Part shown: one piece after another, positions 11,995-24,422 of the stretch
Layout: every line of letters starts with the position of its first letter
Numbering within the stretch: the stretch's first letter is position 1
Origin: Curvularia sp. ZM96
Taxonomy: Eukaryota; Ascomycota; Dothideomycetes; Pleosporales; Pleosporaceae
DNA length: 64,000 nt
Direction: 5' to 3'
Assembly: GCA_022457065.1 (NCBI GenBank)
Contig: JAJGBQ010000001.1
Span: forward strand, 682,001 to 746,000
Notes under the pieces: model-generated
The model's input: the letters and a program-made list of their open reading frames with translations, nothing else
What the model was told of the DNA's origin: nothing
Databases searched by the model: none
Translations under genes and position numbers: made by a program

Positions 11995-13283
11995 GCTGTG
12001 CTGCGCGCGCCCAGTAGCTTCCACCCGTTTCCTCTTTCTTGTCCACCTACCACCTCAAATCGCAAAACGCTACCCTACGCCATTTCCCCTCCCCTCTCCC
12101 CTCCTGCCTACATGCAGTAAGCCCAACAATCCGCTTCCCGGCGATTGCCCCTCCACACCTCATGTTGCATGTCGGAGCAGCGTATCAGCAGCGCTGGGAC
12201 AACATGGGGTGTGGAACCGGACCCTAGGGTATTTGTCAAGTTGCATATCCCGCATCCACCTAGAGATTGCACACTACGCCTGTTACAATGGCCCACCGTG
12301 GTCGTTGCTGTAGATGCCGTCGACCTGAGCGACGGGGGATCCAATCGTAGCACGACATGTTTTTTCCGCGCTATGCATATTCCTTGGACCCGCCACCTTT
12401 TGCTGATCTCTCTCCATATCTCGCTATCGAGGTACGTGGTATCTAGGTCGAGCTAGGCTGCGCGGTCTAGCTTGCTCCGCTTACTCGTCGCATTGAATAC
12501 GAAGCTGAGGAATCCAGTATGGATATGCTTACTTCACCGAGGAAAAAGAGACGCGTCCAGGTCCGAGACAATTGACCATTGGAGACTCTCCATTACGGGT
12601 TGCTGAGGAAGGGGGGTAGCTGAGGGGCTCCTTGTGTTGCCCTCAGGGACACGAGGGCGCGCATCCAGTGACGAAAGCGGGGCCGCGAGGAAGCGGGAAT
12701 ACGCGGCGCGCGGTGCGTCTTGCGGATCCGGCGCATTTGCCAGGCGGGATATAGCGGGTCAAAGAGTCGGGTTCGGTACTTTGTACGCCAAAGATGAGGC
12801 TGGTTATTCCAAATCATTTGCACATGGCATGGCGCACGTGTATGCGGTTGGAATGTGCGTCGTAGTACGCCTGGTTGACGGTGGGGGATGAAGGCGGCAT
12901 GCTAGTGGTACGAGGTGGATACAGCTAGATCTGAGTCTTGTGGAGCTCAAGGCGTAGACTAGACAAGAGATTGGGATACATATTGGGCTGAGAGATGCGA
13001 CAGTTGGCGGTCAGTCTTGACTCGAAGGAAGGTAACGGACGAGTTGAGGCGTTGAAAAGCCGAGCCGCCTTCTTATACCTCTCTTGTGGAATACTAATCA
13101 TATCGCTCATTTCTGACAAATAGAAGACCTTACAACCACAGCAGGTATTCTTTCTAAGCATTCGATCGCTTGTGCACAACAACTTGTCTTCAAAAAGTAG
13201 AATATGCATTTTTACTCATACTTTTGAACGTCCATGCTATGCTGAATACAGGTATATCGTTTTTTAATCGGAAACCCATCTCT
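11995..13283. other. Intergenic, no gene recognised
   Basis: About 1.3 kb between the GFA promoter and the amidase stop. ORFs of 60-100 codons on both strands overlap each other and lack motifs. It probably contains the amidase 3' UTR on the right side. Confidence 0.5.
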
Positions 13284-15098
13284 TTAGTCCACCTCCAACA
13301 ACTCATATCGGCCACCGTGCTTATCTAGCGCGTCCTCTACTCTCTCCATGATAGCAAGAACCTTCTCTTCTTCCAGCCTTCGTCCAATGACCTGTACAGC
13401 TACAGGCAGACCGGCCATCTTCTCAGCATCATAGTGCTTGTACGCGCCTTGTGCAACGCCGTTCAGCTTCTTCAGCTGAAAGTCTGAAGGAAGAGCATCT
13501 TCCTCAGGGTCTACATGGGTTACAGGGAGTACTCCCGCGGTGTAGTCAAGCTGAGCAGTGGTCAGCGTGATTCAGAGACATCGAAGTGATACAACTTACC
13601 AGGTTGAACAAAAAGGTGTATCCGCAGCTGCTGACTGCATCGTGCATGCCGCCATGAGGCACAGCAGGCGTTGCGTTGGGTGGGGCAAGCATGACATCCA
13701 TCTTCGCCTCCTCAGACCACCACTTGTAGAAGTTCAACTTGTAGTATTCGCGCTTGGCGATCAGTTGCCAGTACTCATGTGCAGACTTTGGGTGCCAGTC
13801 TCGCAGTAGGCCGGCCCAGATAGAATCTCCCTTGATGTACTTGACATATAGGTAGTGGATGTACTTGACGAACCGAGGCAGATGCATGTACTTGACCATC
13901 TGTGCTGCACCAAGATCATTCCACTCTCCAGTCCGGAAGTGGCCCAAAAAGGTCTTGCCGCCGTCACTCAGGAGTAATTGAGATGCGATCTGTAAGGCCT
14001 CGTATGGTGATGGTGGGTCAACATCAAACACTTCGTGGCCTTCAGCAGCAAGTGCTTTTACCGTTTGGTCCAGAGCACGCGCACAAGCTGGCGATGGGTC
14101 TACAACGTGGTCTGTCCGCATTACGCCGATTCTTAGCTTCTTCTTTTCCCTGTATTCGGTCTCGACGTCCTCCCTCCATGCTAGTGGGTGGACTGTGTAG
14201 TCGTATTGCCAGGGCTTCATCTGGATAAAGCTACGTGTGAAATATGTCAAGTCATTGAGTGTTCTTGCCATAGGGCTGACAACGCTTGGAATACCGTCCT
14301 GGCCAGCCATGCTGGTGTTCAGACCCACTTTTGGCCATCGCCCGGTCGAACACCGTATTGAGTAGCAGCCAGAAAAGTGAGCAGGTGCGCGGACGGAGCC
14401 AGCAACATCAGTTCCGACACCAATGCGGCTACCGCCGAAAGCCAGAAGCGCAGATTCGCCACCCGTTGAGCCTCCTGGTGAGTACTTGTCATTGTGGGGG
14501 TTTTTACACTGCCCCCAGACGTCGTTGGTGGATTCAAACGAGAGAAGTGTAGTGGGAACATTGGTCTTGACAAACGGTACAGCACCGGCATCCTTCAATA
14601 TTTTGATCATGACGCCATCTTCAGGTTGTGGCTTGCCAACGTTCGTAGAGTGGGCGACTGAGGTATCGAAACCCTTTACATTGACTGTGTCCTTTACGGA
14701 AACAGGGATACCAGCGAGTGGACCCTTGAGGTTGACCTCATTCTTGGCCCATTCCTCGGCTTCTGGGAACAGTATTTCGGTCACGCAGTTGGTCTTTTCG
14801 TGTGCCTTGACTGTAACCTTGGCATATGCTCGCAGAATGTCAATGGGGTCGGTGATTTGCTTGTGTACATCTTGGACCAGTTCTTGAATGGGCTTGCCGA
14901 GAATGGTGCGTTCTTGAGTAGACAGAGGAGAGAGATATGCTGCAGGGAGTGAAGCAAGCTTGGAAGCGCGTTCCGACTGCTTGCGTTTGCTGGTGAAGCT
15001 TAGCTGACGGTACCTTTCAACACTATGTGGGGTAGCTCTACGAAGCTTGGAGCAACTCACCAGTCGGCCTTGTGTTGCCAGTACGTTGAAAGACCCAT
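13284..15098 (-). CDS. Amidase signature enzyme (acetamidase/FAAH type)
   Basis: Three exons on the minus strand (15098-15061, 15013-13600, 13550-13284) give 572 residues. The catalytic triad of the amidase signature family is complete: Lys120 in GIPVSVKD, cis-Ser195 in SPGGSTGGE and nucleophile Ser219 in GTDVAGSVRAPA. The spacings of 75 and 24 residues equal those of fatty acid amide hydrolase. The enzyme hydrolyses a carboxamide to acid plus ammonia or amine; the fungal branch includes acetamidases used for nitrogen supply. The first intron (47 nt) splits a Trp codon, and the ATG at 15098 is preferred because the other in-frame ATG at 15060 begins inside it. The second intron (49 nt) joins LFNL to DYTAGVLPV, the usual substrate-pocket segment. 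No signal peptide is visible. Confidence 0.93.
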
Positions 15099-16408
15099 CG
15101 TGGTGGTTGTCACACAGGGTAGAAGTCTATGCAGATTGCGGCTGAATGGTGAGCTTTTAAAGCCCTTGGAATTGCCTTATCGGCTACAAAGTCACGAGAA
15201 GCCGCTGATATGCGACTGACTATCTGAGAGCGTGGTCGCGTGGACTTGCCGTTTCAAGCTGACCCGAGGTGGAAAGCGGGGGACTGACTATCGTAAGGCG
15301 CGCGCCCTTGTCATTCAAAGTATACACACAAACACCACCACTTGTACCCTATCCTTCGACAACAGATTTATATACAAGCTTGGTGTTCCGCGGACGTCCC
15401 AAGGCCCCCTTCACGAAAGTCGTCATCGGCCTCTGGAGCCTAGCGCCACGTCAGACACGTTGAACTGAATCCTACGAAGTCAGCGGACATGGTGCATTAT
15501 TATCATTATTATGCAATCACGCCTCATTTTTTTCATGTCGACATGAAAGCTGCCTAGATTTCTATATCCGCTGACGATGGACCAATACGCGCGCAGGTGT
15601 GCGAGTGTGGAGCCCAGCATGGACGTGGTAAGTTCCGATGGCGTCTTGTCGACACAAGTGTTCCTTGGACAACGCCTTCACCAAGCCCGGGAACGGTCCT
15701 TTCAAACATCGTTTCAACCTTCAGAGCCTCTGATTGAGCCTCAACACTTTCAAGCATAGCTCCCGCGCGCGAGGTTGGGCGGGAGGCTCATGTGGGACCG
15801 CGGAAGCAAAGCGACAGCCGCAACGACGTGTCTCGTCCAACCGATCCAAACATCAAACCAAAGCTCCACTTCCCTCAGGTACCGCTCTACATCTTGAAGC
15901 CTGTGTGGGCTCCCCCAGAATTGGCGCGTCGACTTGCTATGCTGTAGCCGCCGACGTGCATCAGTGCGCAGCTCGGACATTTTCTGGAGCATCGCACTTC
16001 TCGCCTCTCATTGGCCCGCCCAGCGACTACTCATGATACCATGAAACTATGGCGGTCCAGACGTCCGATGAGCAAGAATAGCTACAGCTTCAGCTATTCC
16101 GTTTTCAATGACTTGTTGGGGTAGCAAGCAACATCTAGATATATAAAATGTGCTGGACAACAGCATCATTGACAGTCATCAAACACACAAGCCAACTCAT
16201 CACAACTCACTTCCTTTTCCTCTTTTTTCCTCTATTTCCTTATTTCCTATCTGGGTCTTATTCTTCTCTCAATTTCCTATCATAACACACTCTCTTCTGC
16301 TGTGCAGATCGCTATCGTTTCTTTGCTGCAAGAAATCACTTCGTTCGTCTACTCCGACATCCAACCCTCAGCAATACTCCTCGAACTCCATTTCTCCAAT
16401 CAGCCAAA
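15099..16408. other. Intergenic, divergent promoters of the amidase and MARVEL genes
   Basis: About 1.3 kb between two divergent starts. The right end (about 16195-16400) is strongly pyrimidine-rich, as in leaders of highly expressed fungal genes. ORFs are short and without motifs. Confidence 0.55.
16140..16147 (+). promoter_or_regulatory. TATA-like element for the MARVEL gene
   Basis: TATATAAA, 269 bp upstream of the ATG at 16409 and ahead of a CT-rich leader, which suggests a long 5' UTR. Confidence 0.45.
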
Positions 16409-17099
16409 ATGCCTGTCCCAACCTACAACGCTAAGCCTCTGAGCATGATGCTCCTTGCTGCTCGTGTCCTCCAAGCTATCTGCATGATTCTCGTCATCGG
16501 CATCTCCTCCAACTTTGTCCAGATGATTGTTACGACTGGTGTGGAGCCGCCCAAGGAGTTTGTTGGCACTCTCAGTGTGGTATGTATTCGTGAATGATAT
16601 CCTCAGTAGCATGCTAATCCGTCCAGGCTTGCATTGCGACCCTCTACATTATGGTCAGTGTTGGCTACTACTGGTCGGAGGCCAACCTTGGCCTTCTGGT
16701 CATGGCTGGTGTCGATTCTCTCCTCCTCATCGCCTTCATTGTATGCGCAGTCACCCTCGGAAAACCCATGTCTTTCCTCAACTGCTACGTTATTGGAAAG
16801 ACTCCCGCCGAGCTTGATGCCATGTACGCCAGCGCCTTCGTCACTGCGACCGTGGAGAACCTCAACAAGTCGGTCTCCAGCTTGGGTCACTGGGCCGGCG
16901 TCACTCGCAGCAACTGCTTCCAGGCCAAGACTGTCTGGGGCATGACCATCGCCCTCTGGTAGGTCTTCATTGTTATCACCATATCTAGGCAATACTAACC
17001 TTACTTAGCATTCTCTTCACTGTCTCTTGCGCTCTTCTACCAACTCTCTGGTACAAGAACAACATGAAGAAGCCCGCGAAGACTGTCGAGGAGGCCTAA
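16409..17099 (+). CDS. MARVEL-like four-helix membrane protein
   Basis: Exons 16409-16579, 16627-16958 and 17009-17099 give 197 residues. Four hydrophobic segments are visible: about 13-38 (MMLLAARVLQAICMILVIG), 57-70, 76-95 (LLVMAGVDSLLLIAFIVCAV) and one formed across the second splice site (MTIALCILFTVSCALLPTLW). This spacing, with a short cytosolic lysine-rich tail, fits the fungal MARVEL domain family linked to membrane subdomains and vesicle traffic. Both introns (47 and 50 nt) have standard borders and preserve the frame. The third exon is needed to complete helix four. The TATA box and CT-rich leader suggest strong expression. Exact function is unknown. Confidence 0.85.
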
Positions 17100-17850
17100 A
17101 TGTGATAGTATTTAATGTCGACATGTCGAGTCAACGCAACGAAACAGCAAAAGGAACGGCCCGTTACATGCGATACCTGCCAGTCTCCTCCCCAACCATT
17201 TTCCTATCCGTCAAAACCACAAAAATAGTATGCATCGCGATGGAGTTTGGAGTTTTCTTTTGATTGTCGTCTTTTCTGCGCGGACATTGAATGTCCCTAA
17301 TCCCTAATGGATACTCTGGGCCTAGTTGCTCACCTACAAACTAAAATGAAATATATAAATCTGTCTCCAAATTTTGCTTCTTCAATACATGCTTGAATTC
17401 TCTTGCGTTCTTCTCTTCTCCATTATCCATGAATCTTCACATCATGCTTGGTTCTCATTCTTGGGTCACGTCAATCCTTGACACACATTCTATGCCTTCT
17501 CATGGACAATAAGCTGTGTAACAGTACACTGCATAAGATTTGAAGGAGGCCAATAGGCTTCAGATGTGAAACAAGCGTGATGTTCGTTCACCGCTGTCTC
17601 AATCTCATGACAATCGCATGGCGACTTCACCGACACCTTCAACTCAGCTGCGCCCAGGCCACACTGTGAATACAATGTCGGAATCATATTTTCCCTTCAC
17701 ATGCTGCATCATATCCTCTACTACATAAAAAAAGCTCTAGGAACAGCACAGTACTACTCCCTACCATCAAGTACAATCCACTCCACCCACACCAAAAGAT
17801 CTCTCAACCCCTAAACACATCAACTAACACCCAGCACTCCCAAAAAACGA
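17100..17850. other. Intergenic, 3' flank of the MARVEL gene
   Basis: AT-rich 3' flank, including an AATGAAATATATAA run near 17344 that may act in polyadenylation. No gene is visible. Confidence 0.5.
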
Positions 17851-18165
17851 ATGTGCAAACTCTATCCACTGCAATGCGCGAAACCCGGTTGCACAAACAC
17901 GGTGCCCCCGCACTATGTCTGGGGCGAGAGCTGCTACCAGTCGTTTGGACCCAACCCGTCCATCAACGACGGCGTACGCAGGCACTATGTGCCTGGGGCT
18001 AAGCCCTCGGGTTGGTGTGGCCAGACGCGCATGATGCCCCCGTATAAGCATAAGAGTATGCTGTGTGAGGTTCATATTGAGGAGAAGAGGAAGGAGGAGG
18101 AGCAGAAGAAGAAGGGAAGGGAGAGGGGCGGAGTGCCGAGGGGGATGGGGCATTTAATCGATTGA
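17851..18165 (+). CDS. Small cysteine-containing hypothetical protein
   Basis: One exon, 104 residues. The N-terminal half has seven cysteines (MCKLYPLQCAKPGC, then GESC, GWC and MLC), suggesting a small zinc-bound or disulfide fold. The C-terminal 30 residues are Lys/Glu/Arg-rich and probably helical. There is no signal peptide and I cannot name a family. Confidence is moderate because the length is close to that of chance ORFs, but the cysteine spacing and the charged tail look like real protein. The stop lies in an ATTG tandem run. Confidence 0.5.
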   Translation: MCKLYPLQCAKPGCTNTVPPHYVWGESCYQSFGPNPSINDGVRRHYVPGAKPSGWCGQTRMMPPYKHKSMLCEVHIEEKRKEEEQKKKGRERGGVPRGMGHLID

Positions 18166-19244
18166 TTGATTGATTTTGTTCCTTCATGTACTCTTTGAAC
18201 TAGTAGGTGGTAAGGAAGGGAGCAAGATGTCTTCTCTTTTTCTTTCTTTTAGAGGTGTCATAACGGGGTTTGTTCATAAGATTCGACTATTTGAGCGTTT
18301 GATAGAGGCTCGGGCGGCGTGTAAGAATATAAACGTGGATGTTGGGAAGAACAAATTATATTAAGAACGTGTGTCTATACACAAGAAATACTCGTCTTCT
18401 CTGGATTAGATTGGCGAAAGGGTTATTCCCGTTGTGTTTTCTAGAGGTGGCATTAAGAAAAAGATCTAAAATTACATAACGATTTACTTACAAAACGCTT
18501 ACAATCACGCCTACCTGTACTTTTGTCTGATTCTAGAAGAGGAAAAGATACTACTTGAATGCATGTCTAATTTACTTCACAAGAGAAACGACAGAGATGT
18601 TAGAACCGGCGGCTGGCACCGGCCAGCTCTTCTTCCCAAACCTACTTCCTCGGGTGATACGATATGAACTAAGATCTCGACATATAGTTCCACGGCAACT
18701 CGTCTCATTGCCAATCCGGGTATATGTTCATACGCTCTCCTAGGCTGTTTTATGGTACTGCTAGATCTTGCCCAGCCGGGTCTAGCGCCATGACTGGCAC
18801 CCTGTCTTAAGCTGAGGTTGCCGCTACTTCACCTAACAAACCTTGAACTACTTCTATTTTGATACCTTTTACTTGGTTTTGGGCCACACAGGCTATGACG
18901 TATCGCTCATATCATATTAGTCTTTTACAAGCCGTCTGACATTAGACCGAAAGGTGCTATGTGTATGCCGCCACAATCTGACCACATGTGGGTATCATTC
19001 TTGCGACATGCATTGGAGCGTGGCTGGCGGCGGCAATTCTGACGCTCGAGCGGGGAAGGCGAGCTGAACGGCTAAGGAGCTGCAGCCTACTGTTCGCTGT
19101 CCTATCAATGCTCGCCACATTCCACACTATAAGATATTGACCAGACTGATCAGCAACCTCGTGCCTACCACACATAAACATCTGCGCATACTCCAGCGCG
19201 CTCATTGTCGCCTTTATTTGTGATGGCAGGTCCGACTGTCAATA
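18166..19244. other. Intergenic upstream of the NB-ARC gene
   Basis: Nothing recognised in about 1.1 kb. The stretch was searched for an exon coding an N-terminal effector domain for the following STAND gene. Frames on the plus strand are closed at short intervals, and no in-frame extension of more than a few codons was found. Confidence 0.5.
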
Positions 19245-22200
19245 TTGCCAACAATCACATTCTACAAACCGAAGTCAGCAGCCTGGGGACACAATTCGCC
19301 AAACTCGCTTTCTCAGTCGCCTGACATGTCCAACACCCAAATTCGCAGGACCGCCCGCGAAGCCTGCTATATCTTGCCGTTCGCTAGGAACCTTAATTTT
19401 TCCGGTAGAAACTATGAGCTTGATACACTTCTTGAGCAAATGCTGCTCACGGATAATGTACACACAATGGCTATCATCGGACCGGGTGGAACGGGCAAGA
19501 CTCAGATCGCCTTGGAATTCGCGCACATGGTAAAAAATACCTTGCCCGATGTCTCAATCTTCTGGATAGATGCATGGAGCAGGGATAGCTTCGAACAGGC
19601 TTGTGCAGACATCATAGCAGCTCTACATATAGACCAAGCAGACATGAATGAAGACGACGCCAAGGTTGTCTTGAGGCGGTACCTTAGCTCTGACGACGCA
19701 AGAGAATGTATGATAGTTCTTGACAACGTCAATGATCGTACTATTCTCGACCACCTGCCTCGGGGCAACAAGGGCATGACAGTGATCACCACGCGTACGT
19801 CGGAGGTAATAACGTCCCCAACAACGGCCGCCACCCAGGAGCACGTGATACTGCTGGGTTCGATGACTCTCAACGAAGCTGTAGAGTTTTTTCACAAGTC
19901 CCTGCTCAGGAAAGAGCTCGCTCAGGAAAAGGATACGATAAGACGGCTCCTACGCAAGCTGGCATGTTGGCCCTTGGCCATCGCACAGGCAGCTGCGTAT
20001 CTGAACATGAACAAGATCTCAGTATTGGAGTACCTGCAGTTGATGGAGGATATGGAACAGGGCCCATTGAAACACGAGGTTGAAAGTTGCTTCAACCACA
20101 CATGGCTCGACAAGTCATACAGGAAAATCCCAACAACATTGATGGCTTCTTTTGTTCAGCTGCAGAAGGGCAACGAAGATGCGGTAGATCTTTTGGCGTT
20201 CTTGACGTGTATCGAGTGGAGAGTAATATCCCGCATGCTACTACCAAACATGCAGTCTGAAAAGCGGACAGAAGACGCGATCAACACACTGTGCAGTTAC
20301 TCGCTTTTAGCTAAGTACGGCGGCGAAACCCCAATGGGAAAATCGAGAGAAGAATGGTACAATATGCACCCGTTCGTGCACTCGGCTGCCCGTATCTGGA
20401 CGAACAAGTTGGAGAGACCAGCCACGACTAAGCGAGCACTGAACAATGTTACAAACATGACTCAGCGAGCGCTGAAGGATGCTACAGACATTATTGGATC
20501 AATCTATCTTATGAACCAGGCAGTGTGGAAGGCATATCGACCGCATGCACGTTGCATACTGAGGAGTATGCAGAGCCTTGATAATGAGACAAACTCTCGA
20601 CTGTGCTTATTAAGAGGACAGTGTCTTCTATTAGACGAGAACATGATTGGAGCAGTATACTGGTTGGAAGAGAGCTACCGATGGAGTCAGAGTGCATGCG
20701 AGGAGAGGGATGTGGACCGGCTACTAACAGAATATATGCTGGCGATTGCATACCGAGAAACTGGGCGGATTAAGGAAGCAACAACACTGCTAGAACATGT
20801 AGTAGGAGTGCAAGAGAATAAGTTAGCAGAAATTCACCCACGCCGACTGGCATCGCAACATGCACTTGGAAGTGTATACACACTAAACGGGCAGACCCAG
20901 AAAGCAATAGCGCTGTTCGAGCGTGTGGTAGCGGTCCGGGAGAAGGTGTTACCAAAACACCACCCACATCGACTGGCGTCGCAGCGTGAGCTTGCACGTG
21001 CATACGAGCTAGATAGGCAGGCAGTCTCCATGGCGGCAACATCAGTTACCGACACGGTCCCGTACACCTTAGCTGGCACAACTTTGATAGAAACCGACAA
21101 CACTGTTGCATCGATAGGAGTGCCTAGTCCCACGCTTCCCAAATCGAACGAAAGAGACGAAGATTGCGACTCTGTAACGTCCAACAACGATGAAATTGGT
21201 TCACAAACTGGCACTGAAATGAGAACACATGCAGAGTTGCATGCTGTCAATGTCTTGGGGAACTTCTTCGGGGAACTAAAGGAACTACACGCACTGCATA
21301 GCAAATTGTTGGAGCGACTTGGACGGAAGCGTTTTGTGGAAAACTACCGCCGAGTGCTCAAATTTTATGTGCTCAGATTGAAGGGACCGTCAGAAACACG
21401 AACCCGTGTTGAAGAGCTAACCATTCGTGTGCTAGAATCTCGACCGAACCGATACAGTATTGCGCGGAAAATCGTTGAATTGTTGGATTCAGGGGACGAA
21501 GATTTGCGAAAACCGTTCGACCCCTTGGACTGTCGACTCACAACGAAAGAAGAATTGGCCAGATGGATGGAGGGGTTGCCAACCGTTGATGCGCATGATG
21601 TTGAAGAAGGCCCAAGCCATATAGAGACCGCTATTAGAGATGAAGAGGGTTTTGATGGAATCGATGATCACGGCGAGGATACCGACGAGGATTGTGACGA
21701 TGGTGAAAAGACTGAAAAACCATTCGATCCCCAAGATGACTTCGATACTAATTTCACATCCGTCATTGACAGCGCCAAAGAATTTTTGCGGCGCCACACA
21801 GGCATTTTAGTCCTGGAGTTAAGATTGCTGCTCCTTTCTACCTCGCTGCGAGAAGTGGTAGAAACTGTTCCGAGGGAGGATATCCGCATATTGTACACAA
21901 ACGACGTTACACTTATCAATAGGATCAAGGCATTTGTTGAAGACAACACCTCCATGGAATGGGACTGGTGGCCTCTGAAATCTCGAGTGCCTGATCTGCC
22001 ACCAGACAGGCAACGCCTTGAATGGCAGGTAAGTCTCACTCAAATGAAGGTAAATTAGTATATGCTAAACCCTACTAGATCTCAGGTCACTTCTTTTACC
22101 GGGCTATATCGTCCATAGAAGCCGCCGAGGTACAGAGCGTCCTAGATGAGATCGGAAACCATCCGCCCAAATGCTATTGCTGTGCAGCGGAAAAGAGCCA

Positions 22201-23202
22201 ACAGGATACGTTAGAGTTCTTCAAGTATGTCTCGAAATCACTAATGGCGTGCATAATTGAAAAGATACAAAATTCGTGGCCTGTCTCTTCGTCAACATCC
22301 ACAGCTCGGCTACGTTATACCCCATCGAATACGCCAGTGGCAGGAACAAACAACGCGTCAGGCACAGCATACCCTCAACCAAGCAATGTCACTGGCAACG
22401 TCGCGCAAGCACAAAGCAATAGCGCAAATGGTTCACCTACAAATCCTCCCCAAGTTTCCGCATGGGTCATTTTTGGGGTCGAAGACGGATCCGGTTTCAA
22501 CGACATAGAGAACATTGACACGTCATGCCCCCTGATGAATGACGCCACGTTCTTCACCAAGCTGAAGCAATTAGAATCTAAATATCGATGGTATCTGCTA
22601 AGATGGTTGTCTCCATATATATTCTGTTACTGTAAGTTTGTACAGGTACGTGTGGCGCGCTCTATCCTCTTCCCCTCCTCTCTCCAAGCCAAATCTGACA
22701 CATGTAGTTCGACACAATGAACGTCGACCGAGTATATTGTTGCGGAGAGCACCTCCCCGAAGACCATCACCGCGAAGCTGAGTACCATCCTCGACCCCGT
22801 GTTGTCGAGAGACCACCAATTAGAAAGCAAGAATTCATGAGGTATCTCCGTACATGCGGCAGATATTGCCTGTGGTCTCGTCTTCCCTTCTTCAGACACC
22901 GATGTTGTCGTCCCCATGAAGCCTCTCACAAATGGCAAAAGATCCCAAGAAAACTATCTCCATTCGATACCAAAGTAGCGCTACCTGAGAATGTTGCTTA
23001 CGGGCTTGACGCTGTTTACGTACTGTCCTTTCCAATGGTTTTCATCTACCACACGGTATCGATTCTTGCATGGTTTGGCTTCTGGGTGTGGTGGTTGAAA
23101 CTTCACCCAGGTGATCTGCAAAATGCATCTGTCCCGATGATGGTTTTTCTGGGTATCATCGCATCCTTCTGGGTTCTTCCGGGACGTCAGAAGGATGTTT
23201 GA
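19245..23202 (+). CDS. NB-ARC/TPR STAND protein with a C-terminal membrane module
   Basis: Exons 19245-22028, 22079-22645 and 22708-23202 give 1281 residues. The NB-ARC NTPase shows P-loop GPGGTGKT (79-86), Walker B MIVLDNV (156-162), sensor ITTR (181-184) and a GLPLA-like CWPLAIAQAA (241-250). Kinesin-light-chain-like TPRs follow at about 455-595 (IKEATTLLEHVV, QKAIALFERVV, each with HPxRLASQ). Then come an acidic linker, an alpha-helical region at about 665-765, an Asn/Ser-rich linker in exon 2, and a Cys-bearing region with two membrane segments near 1222-1247 and 1260-1275. The last three parts resemble a fungal family I know as separate membrane proteins. Introns of 50 and 62 nt are both phase 0. 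Such proteins act as intracellular sensors. No effector domain precedes the NTPase. The start could also be the in-frame ATG at 19326. Confidence 0.82.
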
Positions 23203-23463
23203 TGCGGCAGGGTGGTCCGCTGTCTAGACAATCAGTTGTATCAACATCAGATAAATGATTCAGCATGAGTTGACTTTCGCAAAGAACTAACAATTGATGT
23301 TGTACTTTGGCCAATCCGTGGCAAATACGATGCGCCCTACCTGGATCAAACTGTAGACAACGCTGAAGATTACTGAAAAAGTAAGACGGGTCAAAGACGG
23401 GTCATTCAAAAGAAAAGTGTTGACAAAAGACACCTGCATATCCTCAAGCTTGCACCACGGACC

Positions 23464-24142
23464 TTGCTCCACCTCATCAGCTCAACATGGCAATGTACTC
23501 CACCCCACAAATTTATCCACAGAACACTATCAAGGTGTTCGCGTCTTGGACGGTATCGGAAGAGAACCCCAGCTATCAACGGCTCGGCTACAGGGTTGTG
23601 CACAACCCTCGAAGGGCCCAGACTATTTCACAGCCTGCGAAAATCTCTGCAAAGATACTTGCCCTTGCAAAAAGCACGACCTCCCTTGTCTCAGGAGCCT
23701 TCCGCTGCAGGTAGCCATCGCTCATCGGCGTCGAGCGCTCAGGTACGGGAGGGTGAAAAGGAAAATTTGACGCCATTGCATCTGCAAGGTTACCAAAGCG
23801 TTTGTTATCCGCGGCAGAATCGTGCTGCGATTGGCTGGGTGCTACTTCCACCCAGGTTCGCAAATGGAGCTCCCCGACATGAGAGTGGGCACCTCAATGG
23901 TAGCATCCGCAACCATTCTGGTGAACCCCGAGCTTGAGGACAAAAACGCAAGCCACAAATACGATGATCGCATTATTTGCAAAGGAAACCAACTAGTGCG
24001 TGCTTCTCTGCGTAATGGTAGGCTCGGCATCATCAAGGAATGTGATCACGCGCCGGCACACACCCATGACAGCGGTTCATACAACGCGCCCCCATTCGCC
24101 GGATGCATGCTTTCCGCGTCCCCGCTTTCTTCTTCAATTTGA
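23464..24142 (+). CDS. Doubtful two-exon hypothetical gene
   Basis: A possible model joins a plus-strand frame ending at 23741 to a frame starting at 23788 through a 46-nt GTACGG...GCAAG intron; both junctions are in phase 0. The second part reads VTKAFVIRGRIVLRLAG and continues with ordinary protein-like composition to the stop at 24142. The first part is basic and Ser/Pro-rich. The opposite strand also has open frames here (minus 23287-23472 has a hydrophobic run LTFSVIFSVVYSLIQ), so coding strand is uncertain. I do not recognise a family on either strand. Confidence 0.22.
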
Positions 24143-24422
24143 TACTTTTCCTTGCATATATAGTACATATCTCGAACCCTGATCTCCCTTTTCCCTGAGC
24201 CTGTGCGACAAGACTCTTTCTCGGGAGCAAAAACGCCAAAGGGTTCATCTGGTTGGTCCGCGGAAGCCCTAAACAACATCCGAGACACGACGTCATACCC
24301 AGCCCGCACTCTTGGAATCCAATCCACCGGGACCAAGAGCTCTGAAAACCGTGAGCTGGAGGCGTAGTTGGAACAGTGAAAAGAAAGCACAACCATACTG
24401 GCAAGAAGAAACAGTCGCAAGC

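Noticed and set aside
18150..18175. ATTG tandem run at the end of the small hypothetical gene
   Set aside because: Only three to four units; too short to treat as a repeat feature of interest.
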